A stretch of DNA of 64,000 bases from Cellulomonas fimi. Its GTDB lineage: Bacteria > Actinomycetota > Actinomycetes > Actinomycetales > Cellulomonadaceae. Both the position numbers and the translations under genes were made by a program. The stretch lies in assembly GCF_028583725.1 (NCBI RefSeq), contig NZ_CP110680.1, positions 4,030,001 through 4,094,000 on the forward strand, given 5' to 3'. This document shows positions 1 through 7,838 of the stretch, piece after piece (position 1 is the first letter of the stretch; the number at the start of each line of letters is the position of its first letter). The notes under the pieces are model-generated. The model was given only the letters and a program-made list of their open reading frames with translations, ran no database searches and was not told the origin of the DNA.

Positions 1-1074
1 CCGCAGCGGCAGCAGCAGGAGGCCACCGCCCACGGGCAGCACGAGCCGCCACCACAGCCGACGACGCACGCCGCGGGCCCGGCGGACGACCCCGAGCGGC
101 TCGGCGACCACGCGGCGCATCGCGGAGATCGTGACGACGACCGACGCGACGGGCACCAGCACGACGACGAGCGCGGCGAGCAGCGGGACGGGCCGCACGT
201 CACCGGGGTAGAACCCCAGCTCGGCGGGCACCCACGCGTCCATCGAGGCACCCACCACGACCGCCAGCAGCGCGCCGACGGCGAGCCCCAGCGTCGCGCC
301 GACGAGCGTCTCGCCCGCCGCGATCCGGCGGGTCGTCGCGACGTCCGCCCCGACGAGCCGCAGCGCCGCGAGCCGGCGGTCGCGCGACTCGCCGCCGAAC
401 CGGACGGCGGTCGTCACGAAGATCGCGACCGGCAGCAGGAGCACGACGAGCGCGACGATGCCCAGCAGCAGGAGCAGCGGCCCGGCGTCGGCGTCGGGGA
501 CGGCCGTGCCGAACGACGCGGTGCGCACACCGGTCTCCGGCGTGAGCGCGTCGGTCCCGGCGTAGACCCGGAGCTCGCCGGGACCGGCCAGGCCGGCCGG
601 GCCGATCTCCCCGACGACGCGGTCCCCCCAGCGGCCGCGGACCGCCTCCCCCTCGTCGGAGGCGAGGAGCCTCCCGAGCGCGGGCGACACCACGAGCTCG
701 CCCGGGGCGGGCATGACCGCGACACCCGGCGGAAGCACGGGATCGTCGCCCTCCGCCTGCAGCAGCAGCCCCTCGGCCGGCGCGCCCTGCACGTGCGACC
801 GGACGGGGTACGTGAGCACGGTCGTCTCGTCGGGCGCGACGCCGTCCGACCCGTCGGCGAGCGTCCGCGGGACCTCCCGGGCGGCGACCCGGTCGGCCCG
901 GGCGTCGAGCACGGACGGGATCGCGGTCGCGAGCAGCAGGAGCGCGACGCCGAGCCCGACGCCGGCGCCCACGAGCGCGAGCCGCGCCCACCCGGCGCGA
1001 CCGCCCGCGACGGCGAGCCGGGCGCCGAGCGCCAGGTCGCGGAGCGGGCCCTGGCGTCCCGTCGGGCGCGTCAT
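1..1074 (-). CDS. FtsX-like ABC transporter permease (partial, continues past left edge)
   Basis: An open frame of 358 codons runs from ATG at 1074 to the window edge without a stop. It starts MTRPTGRQGP, has a first hydrophobic segment near residues 25-45, then a long extracytoplasmic region. A cluster of membrane segments follows: residues about 210-235, then RDRRLAALRLVGADVATTRR, the GA-containing cytoplasmic loop typical of FtsX/MacB permeases, then GLAVGALLAVVVGASM. Its ATG overlaps the stop of the upstream ATPase gene (ATGA), so the two are translationally coupled and form one exporter. The upstream PadR gene probably controls it. Substrate cannot be read from sequence; PadR-linked systems of this type often export antimicrobials or act on the envelope. 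Confidence 0.85.
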   Translation of the reverse strand, partial: MTRPTGRQGPLRDLALGARLAVAGGRAGWARLALVGAGVGLGVALLLLATAIPSVLDARADRVAAREVPRTLADGSDGVAPDETTVLTYPVRSHVQGAPAEGLLLQAEGDDPVLPPGVAVMPAPGELVVSPALGRLLASDEGEAVRGRWGDRVVGEIGPAGLAGPGELRVYAGTDALTPETGVRTASFGTAVPDADAGPLLLLLGIVALVVLLLPVAIFVTTAVRFGGESRDRRLAALRLVGADVATTRRIAAGETLVGATLGLAVGALLAVVVGASMDAWVPAELGFYPGDVRPVPLLAALVVVLVPVASVVVTISAMRRVVAEPLGVVRRARGVRRRLWWRLVLPVGGGLLLLPLR

Positions 1075-1754
1075 CGGGCGAGCTCCGGGGTGCGGACGCG
1101 ACCGTCGCGGACGACGACCTCGCGGTCGGAGTACGCGGCGACGCGCACCTCGTGGGTGACGAGCACGACGGCCGCGCCGGTGTCGCGCGCCGCGGAGACG
1201 AACAGCTCCATCACGCGCTCGCCGTTGAGCGAGTCGAGCGCGCCCGTCGGCTCGTCGGCGAAGACGACCCGCGGCCGCACGACGAGCGAGCGGGCGACGG
1301 CGACGCGCTGCCCCTGGCCGCCCGACACCTCCCCCGGGCGCTTGTCGGCGGTGTCGTCGACCTCGAGCCGGGCGAGCCACTCGTCGGCGGTGCGGTGCGC
1401 CTCGCGACGCCCGACGCCCGTGAGGCGCAGCGGGAGCGCGACGTTCTCGCGGCACGTGAGCTCGGGCACGAGCTGCCCGAACTGGAACACGAATCCGAAC
1501 TGCGTGCGCCGCAGGGCGCTGCGCTCGGCGTCGGACATCGCGGTGAGATCGCGCCCGGCGTACGTGACGGTGCCCGCGTCGGGCCGCAGGATGCCCGCGA
1601 GGCAGTGCAGCAGCGTCGACTTGCCGGACCCGGACGGCCCCATGAGGGCCAGCACCTCGCCCGCGCGGACGTCGAGCGACGCGGAGTCGAGGGCGGTGGT
1701 GGCGCCGAAGCGCACGTGCAGGTCGTCGGCGGCGAGGATCGGGGCGTGCGTCAT
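1071..1754 (-). CDS. ABC transporter ATP-binding protein (MacB/LolD type)
   Basis: This is a 227-residue ATPase with Walker A GPSGSGKST (39-47), Q-loop Gln91, signature SGGQGQR (144-150), Walker B VVFADE (163-168) and switch His201. It powers the FtsX-like permease encoded immediately downstream, with which it overlaps by ATGA. The ATG at 1754 (MTHAPILAAD) is preferred over an in-frame ATG 39 bases upstream, because GGAG lies six bases before it and family alignment begins there. The family (MacB/LolD/YknY) couples ATP hydrolysis to export or extraction of lipids, peptides or lipoproteins from the outer face of the membrane. Confidence 0.92.
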   Translation of the reverse strand: MTHAPILAADDLHVRFGATTALDSASLDVRAGEVLALMGPSGSGKSTLLHCLAGILRPDAGTVTYAGRDLTAMSDAERSALRRTQFGFVFQFGQLVPELTCRENVALPLRLTGVGRREAHRTADEWLARLEVDDTADKRPGEVSGGQGQRVAVARSLVVRPRVVFADEPTGALDSLNGERVMELFVSAARDTGAAVVLVTHEVRVAAYSDREVVVRDGRVRTPELAR

Positions 1755-1794
1755 CGGGTTCTCCAGTCGTGGGGTGCGAGGCCGGGGCGGCACG

Positions 1795-2316
1795 TCAGCG
1801 CCTCAGCTCGCCGCGGAGGCGGTCGAGCCGGGCGGCCGTGAGCTCGAGCCAGCGCAGGTCGGCCTCGAGGTGGAACAGCGCGTGGTCGCACACGAGCTGG
1901 TCGGCAAGGTCACCCTCGGTCTTGCGCCGGGTCAGGTCGCGCATGAGACGCAGGTGCTCGCTGCGCTGCGCGTCGAGGACCTGCGCCGCGTCGAAGCCCG
2001 TGAGGAGCGCCAGGACGACCTTCGTGTAGAGGGTGCTCTGCAGGTAGGGCTCGGGCTTCTCGGGGTGCGACAGCCACGCGTCGACGTCGCTCACGCCGGC
2101 GTCCGTGATCGCGTACCGCTTGCGGTCGGGGCCGTCGCCCGGCTCCTGCTCGACCTCGACGAGGCCGTTCTTCAGCAGGCGGGCGAGGGTCGAGTACACC
2201 TGCCCGTACGCGAGCGGCCGGTCGTGGCCGAAGCGCTCGTCGTACGCGCGCTTCAGGTCGTAGCCGTGGCGGGGTCCGGTGCGCAGGAGGCCCAGAAGGG
2301 TCGGTCCGACGGTCAT
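1795..2316 (-). CDS. PadR family transcriptional regulator
   Basis: The 173-residue protein has an N-terminal winged helix (LLGLLRTGPRHGYDLKRAYDE, ending KRYAITDAG near residue 75) and a C-terminal helical half for dimerisation, as in the Vir-type PadR subfamily. It lies 40 bases upstream of the ABC ATPase on the same strand and probably represses its own operon. ATG at 2316 is chosen because the alternative upstream codon falls within the operator. Repeated GTGTATA half-sites lie directly upstream at 2326-2355. PadR proteins usually respond to small ligands such as antibiotics or phenolics; the inducer here is unknown. Confidence 0.9.
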   Translation of the reverse strand: MTVGPTLLGLLRTGPRHGYDLKRAYDERFGHDRPLAYGQVYSTLARLLKNGLVEVEQEPGDGPDRKRYAITDAGVSDVDAWLSHPEKPEPYLQSTLYTKVVLALLTGFDAAQVLDAQRSEHLRLMRDLTRRKTEGDLADQLVCDHALFHLEADLRWLELTAARLDRLRGELRR

Positions 2317-2325
2317 GACGAGGAC

Positions 2326-2355
2326 TATACACACCGTGTATACGCACCGTGTATA
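2326..2355. promoter_or_regulatory. PadR operator: GTGTATA half-sites
   Basis: TATACAC (2326-2332) and GTGTATA (2336-2342) form an inverted repeat with a three-base spacer. The right half is repeated as CACCGTGTATA at 2332-2342 and 2345-2355. The array ends ten bases before the PadR start codon, so it probably overlaps the promoter and mediates autoregulation of the PadR-ABC operon. Confidence 0.7.
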
Positions 2356-2392
2356 GCCCGGTGGGCTGTCGGGCCCGGGGATCGGCCGGGCG

Positions 2393-2947
2393 TCAGCCCT
2401 GGGAGCTCACGAGGACGTCCTCGGCGAGCAGCTCGAGGTACTCGAGCGGCGGCGCGGTGTCCGGGTACCCGCCCCCGAACACGCGCTCGGTGATCTCGAC
2501 AGCCTCACGCGGCGTGCGGATGCCGAGGTGACGGAAGAGGACGACGAGGTCGTCGAGGTCGCGTTCCCGCCCGGCGAGCATCTTCATCGCCAGGAGGTGC
2601 TCGGGTGACGCGACGGCGGCGGACAGTCCGGGAACGTCGAACTCGGTCTCGCCGTCGTCGTCGACGAGGCCGACGACGGCCGCGGCGACCCGGTCGACGA
2701 GCCACTCGGGGTCGAGCCCGTGCCGTGCGGCGACCTCGCGCGCGGCCGTCCGCAGGCCGTCCGACCCGCTGCGGAACACCGCGTCGACGTCACGGGTGAC
2801 GCGGCGCGAGTCGAGCGTGATGGACATCGCCGCACCGCCGACGACGTAGATCGTCGCGTGCAGCCCGTCGCGCTGGAGGACGGCGCCGAGCTCGGCGAGA
2901 AGGCCGACGACGTCGGCGCGGGACAGGGTCGGACCGTGCGTGCTCAT
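2393..2947 (-). CDS. DUF6036-like nucleotidyltransferase (putative toxin-like partner)
   Basis: The 184-residue protein has the minimal nucleotidyltransferase signature: VVGGAAMSI (35-43) followed by DVDAVF, with the metal-binding pair Asp53/Asp55. A helical region follows with LLAMKMLAGRERDLDDLVVL, typical of AbiEii/DUF6036 proteins, which carry this motif where the protein contacts substrate or partner. ATG at 2947 overlaps the stop of the upstream winged-helix gene (ATGA), so the two are made together. Homologous pairs are common in actinobacteria and resemble toxin-antitoxin loci of the AbiE type, but a toxic role here is inference only. Confidence 0.8.
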   Translation of the reverse strand: MSTHGPTLSRADVVGLLAELGAVLQRDGLHATIYVVGGAAMSITLDSRRVTRDVDAVFRSGSDGLRTAAREVAARHGLDPEWLVDRVAAAVVGLVDDDGETEFDVPGLSAAVASPEHLLAMKMLAGRERDLDDLVVLFRHLGIRTPREAVEITERVFGGGYPDTAPPLEYLELLAEDVLVSSQG

Positions 2948-3615
2948 GCCGTCGTGAAGTTCCGCTCGTCGAACCAGACGCCGAGGCGAGCGAGCTCGAC
3001 CGGGGTGTGCTGCACCGCGACTGCCGCTCGCGCACCGCGCCCCGTCGGCCACCACCACGCGCTCAGAGGCCTCCGGCGGGTCCAGGCGGGGGCCGGGACG
3101 CCGGCGCGCCGTGCGACGTACCGCACGCTCCCGGCGACCAGCGCGTCCCAGCGGTCGTCGCCGGTCGACCGTGGCTCGGCGAGCATCTCGTCGGCGCCGC
3201 CTGTCGCTGCGACGCGCGGGAGGGCGTCGAGACCGTCGACGAGCATCCGGATCGCGGCCGGCTCGTCGCCCCGACCGACCTCTGCCGAGACGTCGTCGAC
3301 GATCTCGGGGACCGTCCGCCACCACCGCGGCCCCGCGTCCTGCGCGCGTCGCGCGTCCTCGTAGTCGAACGCCTCGCGCGCGGCGCGCATGTAGCCGTTC
3401 GCCCAGCTCGGGGTCAGCAGGGTGCGACGGCCGCGCCGCTCGGTGCGCACCATCTCGGCGTCCACGAGTCGCGACACCTCGCGCGCGACCGTCGAGAGCG
3501 GCTCACCCAGCTCCCGTGCGACGTCCGTCGCCGTCATCGGCACCGACGCGCGCGCGAGCACCCGCAGCACCCGGGCCTGGGTGTCGCTGCGGAAGATCGC
3601 GGAGACGTTCGTCAT
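2944..3615 (-). CDS. Winged-helix DNA-binding protein paired with a nucleotidyltransferase
   Basis: The 223-residue protein has an N-terminal HTH (about residues 10-75: ARVLRVLARASVPMTATDVA, then EPLSTVAREVSRLVDAEMV), resembling ArsR/MarR-type winged helices. A charged C-terminal half contains DDRWDALVAGSVRYVA and ends with a GVWFDERNF block. That C-terminal pattern recurs in actinobacterial HTH proteins encoded next to DUF6036/AbiEii nucleotidyltransferases, and the next gene here is exactly such a partner, with a four-base overlap. It may be the autoregulating antitoxin-like member of the pair. It is transcribed divergently from the second nucleotidyltransferase operon across 75 bases. Confidence 0.78.
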   Translation of the reverse strand: MTNVSAIFRSDTQARVLRVLARASVPMTATDVARELGEPLSTVAREVSRLVDAEMVRTERRGRRTLLTPSWANGYMRAAREAFDYEDARRAQDAGPRWWRTVPEIVDDVSAEVGRGDEPAAIRMLVDGLDALPRVAATGGADEMLAEPRSTGDDRWDALVAGSVRYVARRAGVPAPAWTRRRPLSAWWWPTGRGARAAVAVQHTPVELARLGVWFDERNFTTA

Positions 3616-3690
3616 GCCGTCAGCCTATCTCCCACAATCCGGTAGATCGAGCCGTCGCCCGGTGCTGCGCGCGGGCGGCATGCTGGGCCG

Positions 3691-4518
3691 GTGCTGAGCG
3701 ACGGACGACTGCGCGACCTGGCCGACCGGCTCGCGACGGTGCCCGGCGTGCGGGCCGTCGTGCTCGGCGGCAGCCGGGCGCGCGGTGACGCCACGCCCGA
3801 GTCCGACGTCGACCTGGGCCTCTACTACCGGCCACCGCTCGACGTGGACGCGCTCGGCGCGGTCGCCCGCGAGGTCGCCGGCCCCGACGCGCGCGTGACG
3901 GCCCCCGGCGAGTGGGGTCCGTGGGTCGACGGGGGCGGCTGGCTCCACGTCGACGGCACCGCCGTCGATCTGCTCTACCGCGACCTGGACCGCGTGCACC
4001 ACGCGTGGGCGGAGGCGCAGCAGGGCCGGTTCGCGTGGCACGCGCAGGTCGGCCACCCGCTCGGCGTGCCGTCGTTCGCGTACGCCGGCGAGGTCGCCGT
4101 CGCCGTGGTGCTCACGGACCCGTCGGGCGAGGTCACCGCGCTGCACGAGGCCGCGTCGACGTATCCCCCGCGGCTGCGCGACGCCGTCGTCGCCGGGCTG
4201 TGGGAGGCCGGGTTCAGCCTGGACACCGCCGCCAAGGCGGTGTCGCGTGCCGACAGCGCCTACGTCGCCGGCTGCCTGTTCCGCGCGGTGCTGCTCCAGG
4301 CGCACGCGCTGCTCGCCGACGCGGGCCGGTGGGTCACGAACGAGAAGGGCGCCGTGGCCGCGGCCGGGCGTCTGACCGGCGCACCGTCCGCGTTCGCGGC
4401 GCGCGCCCACGCCCTCTGCGCGGAGGTCGGCGGCACGCCGGACGCGCTGCGCGCGACGCTCACGGCCGCGCGCGACCTCCTCGCGGAGACCTCGGCGGCG
4501 TGCGGGGTGACGTCATGA
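3691..4518 (+). CDS. Nucleotidyltransferase domain protein with C-terminal helical (HEPN-like) region
   Basis: The 275-residue protein, GTG start, has the full polymerase-beta-type signature: GGSRARGDATPESDVDLGL, with Gly26-Gly27-Ser28 and the metal pair Asp39/Asp41. A third candidate acidic residue sits in the VDLL strand near residue 97. The C-terminal 120 residues are helical (YVAGCLFRAVLLQAHALL, then GRWVTNEKGAV) and resemble the helical bundle of aminoglycoside-adenylyltransferase-like or HEPN-associated proteins. The gene ends in an ATGA overlap with a GNAT acetyltransferase. It may modify a small molecule or a nucleic acid; the substrate is not evident. It is divergent from another NTase pair. 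Confidence 0.78.
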   Translation: MLSDGRLRDLADRLATVPGVRAVVLGGSRARGDATPESDVDLGLYYRPPLDVDALGAVAREVAGPDARVTAPGEWGPWVDGGGWLHVDGTAVDLLYRDLDRVHHAWAEAQQGRFAWHAQVGHPLGVPSFAYAGEVAVAVVLTDPSGEVTALHEAASTYPPRLRDAVVAGLWEAGFSLDTAAKAVSRADSAYVAGCLFRAVLLQAHALLADAGRWVTNEKGAVAAAGRLTGAPSAFAARAHALCAEVGGTPDALRATLTAARDLLAETSAACGVTS

Positions 4519-5030
4519 CGGCGCGCCTCGTGCTGCGGCCGCTGGCGTCGGCCGACGAGTCCGAGGCGTGGGCCGCGCACGACGAGCTCGCACGAGAAGG
4601 GTTCGACTTCCTGCTCGACGGCCGCCGCGACGACTGGCCGGGCTACCTCGCGCACCTGGCCGACGAGCGCGCGGGAGTGCGGCTCCTGCCCGGCCGCGTG
4701 CCCGCGACGTTCCTCGTCGCGGACGTCGACGGTGTGCTCGTCGGCCGCGTGTCCGTACGGCACGAGCTCAACGAGGCCCTCGCGCGCGTCGGGGGGCACA
4801 TCGGGTACGCGGTGCGCCCCGCCCACCGGCGCCGCGGGCACGCGACCGAGATACTGCGGCAGTCGCTCGTCGTCGCCCGGTCGGTCGGCATCGCCCGCGC
4901 GCTCGTGACCTGCGACGACGACAACGTCGCGTCCGCACGGACCATCGAGCGGTGCGGCGGCGTGCTGCAGGACCTCGTCGCGGTCGCCGGCGGCCCGCCG
5001 AAGCGCCGGTACCGCGTCCCGACCGGCTGA
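4515..5030 (+). CDS. GNAT family N-acetyltransferase
   Basis: The 171-residue protein has the GNAT core: LRPLASADE at the start, strand beta-4 HIGYAVRPAHRRRGHATEIL containing the acetyl-CoA-binding Arg-Arg-Arg-Gly-His-Ala motif A, and VTCDDDNVASARTIERCGG (motif B). The N-terminal RDDWPGYLAHL segment is typical of RimJ/RimL-related small-molecule acetyltransferases. ATG at 4515 overlaps the TGA of the nucleotidyltransferase, so both are coupled; two enzymes that modify small molecules (nucleotidyl and acetyl transfer) in one operon are reminiscent of aminoglycoside-modifying sets. That is inference from the fold only. Confidence 0.85.
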   Translation: MTARLVLRPLASADESEAWAAHDELAREGFDFLLDGRRDDWPGYLAHLADERAGVRLLPGRVPATFLVADVDGVLVGRVSVRHELNEALARVGGHIGYAVRPAHRRRGHATEILRQSLVVARSVGIARALVTCDDDNVASARTIERCGGVLQDLVAVAGGPPKRRYRVPTG

Positions 5031-5062
5031 CCCCGCCGGCGGCCGGACGCGCGCCGGCGGGG
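5031..5062. terminator. Bidirectional hairpin between convergent genes
   Basis: CCCCGCCGGC (5031-5040) pairs perfectly with GCCGGCGGGG (5053-5062) over ten bases around a 12-base loop. It sits immediately after the GNAT stop and just before the end of the convergent AraC-type gene. No U-tract follows, as is common in high-GC actinobacteria. Confidence 0.6.
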
Positions 5063-5069
5063 TCGGCCG

Positions 5070-5939
5070 TCAGCCGGCCTCGACCGGGAGCCAGAGCTCG
5101 ACGGTCGCGGTACTGAAGTCGTCGGCGCGCTCGACGACCGCGACGACCTCGGGCCCGGGCCGCAGCCGCGACGGGTTCGACGGGAACCACTCCGTCGCGG
5201 TCGCCGCCCAGAGGGTCTGCAGGGTGTCCGGGTAGGGCCCGGCGGCCCGGAACACGGCCCACGGGCCCGCGTCGACGTCGATCACGTCGAGGTCGGCCGG
5301 CACGTCGACGGCGTCCGTGACGGCGACGCCGTGCAGGTAGGTCAGCTCGGTGCCCTCGCGGCGGTCGGGGTCGAGATCGGCGCTCACGGCGAGCAGCCCG
5401 CCGGGCTCGGTGTCCCCGAGCGCCTTGAGCCGCGCGTGCTCCTGCGGCGGGATCGCGACGACGTGCTGCTGGATCGCGGGGTTGACCCCCTCGTGGACGA
5501 GCGGGACGCGCGCGGCGTGCCCGACGAGGCGGACGGCGGGACGGGTGACGAGGCGGACGTCCATGGGACTGGCTCCTTCGACGGTCAGGCGGAACCTGAG
5601 AACGGGTTGGCTGCGGAAGGGGCCACCGTCGCGCCGGGCCCGCCCGGGGCCGACGCCGTGCACCGCCTGGAACGCGCGGCCGAACGCCTCCGCCGAGCCG
5701 TACCCGTGGCGGACGGCGATCGTCAGCAGGTCGTCCGACCCGTCGACGACGTCCGCCGCGGCGACGGTCATGCGGCGCCGACGCACGTACTCCGACAGCG
5801 GCATCCCGGCCAGCGACGAGAACATCCGCCGCAGGTGGTACTCGCTGGTGCCGAGCGTCGTGGCGAGCCGGGCGACGTCGAGGTCCTCGGTGAGGCTCTC
5901 CTCGACGAGGTCGACGAGCCGGTTGAGCCAGGCGATCAC
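5070..5939 (-). CDS. AraC family regulator with GyrI-like effector domain
   Basis: The 289-residue protein has two AraC helix-turn-helices in the first 100 residues (DVARLATTLGTSEYHLRRMF and LLTIAVRHGYGSAEAFGRAF). A GyrI/SOUL-like small-molecule-binding domain follows from about 127 onward (MDVRLVTRPAVRLVGHAARV to the C-terminus, which ends VELWLPVEAG). This architecture is that of Rob and BltR-like multidrug sensors. GTG at 5939 is chosen because AAGGAGGG lies seven bases upstream; the longer frame reads through that site. It is a stand-alone gene downstream of the lactate dehydrogenase, and its targets are unknown. Confidence 0.9.
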   Translation of the reverse strand: MIAWLNRLVDLVEESLTEDLDVARLATTLGTSEYHLRRMFSSLAGMPLSEYVRRRRMTVAAADVVDGSDDLLTIAVRHGYGSAEAFGRAFQAVHGVGPGRARRDGGPFRSQPVLRFRLTVEGASPMDVRLVTRPAVRLVGHAARVPLVHEGVNPAIQQHVVAIPPQEHARLKALGDTEPGGLLAVSADLDPDRREGTELTYLHGVAVTDAVDVPADLDVIDVDAGPWAVFRAAGPYPDTLQTLWAATATEWFPSNPSRLRPGPEVVAVVERADDFSTATVELWLPVEAG

Positions 5940-6056
5940 GGTGCCCTCCTTCCGTCGTCCACACTGGCGCCCCGCGCGGTGCCGTCGCCCGATCATCGTG
6001 GCCCGGTGCGATCAGGCGGCGTGCACGGACGACGGCTGCCGGTCGCGCTCCCGCGG

Positions 6057-7076
6057 TCAGAGGTCGAACCGGCGCGCCAGGTCGTGCAGCGTGTCGGCGG
6101 AGTGCCGCAGGGCCGCGACCTCGTCGTCGGTCATCGGGGTCGGCAGCAGCGTGCCGGCGCCCGCGTGGCTGACCATCGTCGGGACGGACAGGCACATGTC
6201 GTCGATCCCCCGGTAGCCGCTGACGAGCGACGACACGGGCATGACGCGGCGCTCGTCGTTGACGACCGCCTCGACGACGCGCGAGCTCGCGAGCCCGATC
6301 GCGTAGTTCGTCGCGCCCTTGCCGGCGATGATCTCGTACGCGGAGTGGACGACCTCGTGCGCGATCGCGTCGCGCACCTCCGGGGTGAGGCGCTCACGGC
6401 CGTCGAGGGGCGGCACGTCGAGCAGCGGGACGCCGCCGATCGTCGCCGACGACCACAGGGGCACGGCGGTGTCGCCGTGCTCGCCCGCGATGTACGCGTG
6501 CACGTTCTGCACCGCGACGCCGACGTGCTGCGCGATCAGGTAGCGGAACCGTGAGGAGTCGAGGACCGTCCCGGTGCCCAGCACCTTCTCGCGCGGGAGG
6601 CCCGAGCACCGCAGCGCCGCGTACGTGACGACGTCGACGGGGTTGGTGACCATGACGTAGACCGCGTCGGGCGCGACCTCGACGAGCTGCGGCATGAGCG
6701 TGCGCGTCAGGCCGATGGTCTGGGCGGCGAGGTCCAGCCGGGTCTGCCCGGGCTTCATCTTGGCGCCCGCGGTGACGACGACGACGTCCGCGCCGGCGCA
6801 CGCCGCGATGTCGTCGGACCCGACGACGTGCGCCATGGGCATGAACTGGATCCCGTGCGCGAGGTCGAGCGCCTGGGCCCGGACCTTGGCGCGGTCGATG
6901 TCGTAGAGGACGACCTCGCGGGCCGCGCCGCGCATGAGGACCGCGTAGGCGAGCGTCGCGCCGACCGACCCTGCGCCGACGACCGCGACCTTGGCCGTCG
7001 GGCGGGGCGGCGGGGTGCTGCCGCCGTCGACGAACCCGTCGAGACCTCCGGACCCTTCCCCGGCCTCGTGCGTCAT
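6057..7076 (-). CDS. ldh: L-lactate dehydrogenase family 2-hydroxyacid dehydrogenase
   Basis: The 339-residue enzyme has the NAD-binding GAGSVGAT (34-41), the active-site loop around KPGQTRLDL with Arg113, NPVDVVTY (145-152), Asp173/Arg176 in LDSSRFRYL, and catalytic His200 in GEHGDTAVP. A 25-residue Ser/Gly/Pro-rich N-terminal extension precedes the Rossmann fold. The position equivalent to Gln102 of Bacillus LDH, which discriminates lactate from malate, is Met107 here, so the substrate may be a bulkier or more hydrophobic 2-oxoacid than pyruvate. ATG 7076 has GAGGGGG upstream. It is normally the fermentative enzyme reducing pyruvate with NADH in the cytoplasm. Confidence 0.9.
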   Translation of the reverse strand: MTHEAGEGSGGLDGFVDGGSTPPPRPTAKVAVVGAGSVGATLAYAVLMRGAAREVVLYDIDRAKVRAQALDLAHGIQFMPMAHVVGSDDIAACAGADVVVVTAGAKMKPGQTRLDLAAQTIGLTRTLMPQLVEVAPDAVYVMVTNPVDVVTYAALRCSGLPREKVLGTGTVLDSSRFRYLIAQHVGVAVQNVHAYIAGEHGDTAVPLWSSATIGGVPLLDVPPLDGRERLTPEVRDAIAHEVVHSAYEIIAGKGATNYAIGLASSRVVEAVVNDERRVMPVSSLVSGYRGIDDMCLSVPTMVSHAGAGTLLPTPMTDDEVAALRHSADTLHDLARRFDL

Positions 7077-7165
7077 CGCAGCCCCCTCACCGTGTCGCGG
7101 TACCGGTCCGGCCGTCCCCAGGCTAGGCGCGCGGGACCCGGTGCGGCGCGGTGCCCGCGCGGCGT

Positions 7166-7624
7166 TCACGCGGCAGCCCCGGCCAGGAGGGCGGGGGTCG
7201 CGACCGCGACCGTGAGCGGCGTGCGGTGCAGCAGGTTGTCACCGACGGGGCAGCGGCGCTGCGCCTCGGCGAGGATGTCCCGGGCCTGCGCCTCGGACCC
7301 GTCGACGTCGATCGCGGCGTGCACGCGGATGCCGGAGAACCCCGCGCGCGTGCCGATGTCGTAGCCGAACAGGAGCGCCGGGTCGAGGTCACCCTCGGCG
7401 GTCAGGTGCAGCGACCGGACGTGCACGGCGCGCTCCTGCGCGACGAGGTGCACGACGACGTTCAGGCAGCCGAGCAGCGACGCGAGCAGGAGCTCGACGG
7501 GGTTGGGGCCGAGGTCGGTGCCGCCGAGCGACGGCGGCTCGTCGACGACGAACGTGAACTGCCGGACGTCCACGTCGACGCGGGACGGGGAGGTGGAGCG
7601 GGCGGAGGCGGTGAACGTGGGCAC
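7166..7624 (-). CDS. OsmC family protein
   Basis: The 152-residue protein starts at GTG 7624, seven bases after AAAGG. It shows the OsmC/Ohr pattern: LGPNPVELLLASLLGCLNVV with the first redox Cys, and QRRCPVGDNLLHRTPL with the second Cys. These form the catalytic pair for thiol-dependent reduction of organic hydroperoxides. The linker helix and strand order match YhfA-like OsmC proteins rather than strict Ohr. It lies about 90 bases upstream of the ldh gene on the same strand, and divergently from the VOC gene. Confidence 0.88.
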   Translation of the reverse strand: MPTFTASARSTSPSRVDVDVRQFTFVVDEPPSLGGTDLGPNPVELLLASLLGCLNVVVHLVAQERAVHVRSLHLTAEGDLDPALLFGYDIGTRAGFSGIRVHAAIDVDGSEAQARDILAEAQRRCPVGDNLLHRTPLTVAVATPALLAGAAA

Positions 7625-7779
7625 GGGATGCCTTTCGGTCGGTCGGGCTGAGGTCCCCATCGCACGCCCTCGGGTCGCAGCGCCGGGCTGCTCGTGCGTG
7701 GAAACACGCACCCGGTCACCGGCTGCCCGGGCGGCACGGGGGTCGTCGTCGTACCCGTCCGGCACCCCTTGACGCTGCA

Positions 7780-7794
7780 CTTGTTTTTTGCAAG
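7780..7794. promoter_or_regulatory. Possible operator in front of the VOC-HxlR operon
   Basis: CTTG (7780-7783) and CAAG (7791-7794) form a short inverted repeat around a T-rich spacer, just downstream of TTGACG (7769-7774), a good -35 match. The T-run is unusual for this GC content. Location 45 bases upstream of the VOC start and the presence of an HxlR regulator in the same operon suggest autoregulation. The repeat is short. Confidence 0.35.
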
Positions 7795-7838
7795 CGTGGG
7801 TCCTGCCCGCCCGACCGCCGCACCGAGGGAGCCACGCC

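Noticed and set aside
793..2493. Long plus-strand frame opposite the ABC transporter and PadR genes
   Set aside because: Arg/Ala/Pro-rich antisense translation; the minus strand holds genes with clear Walker and PadR motifs.
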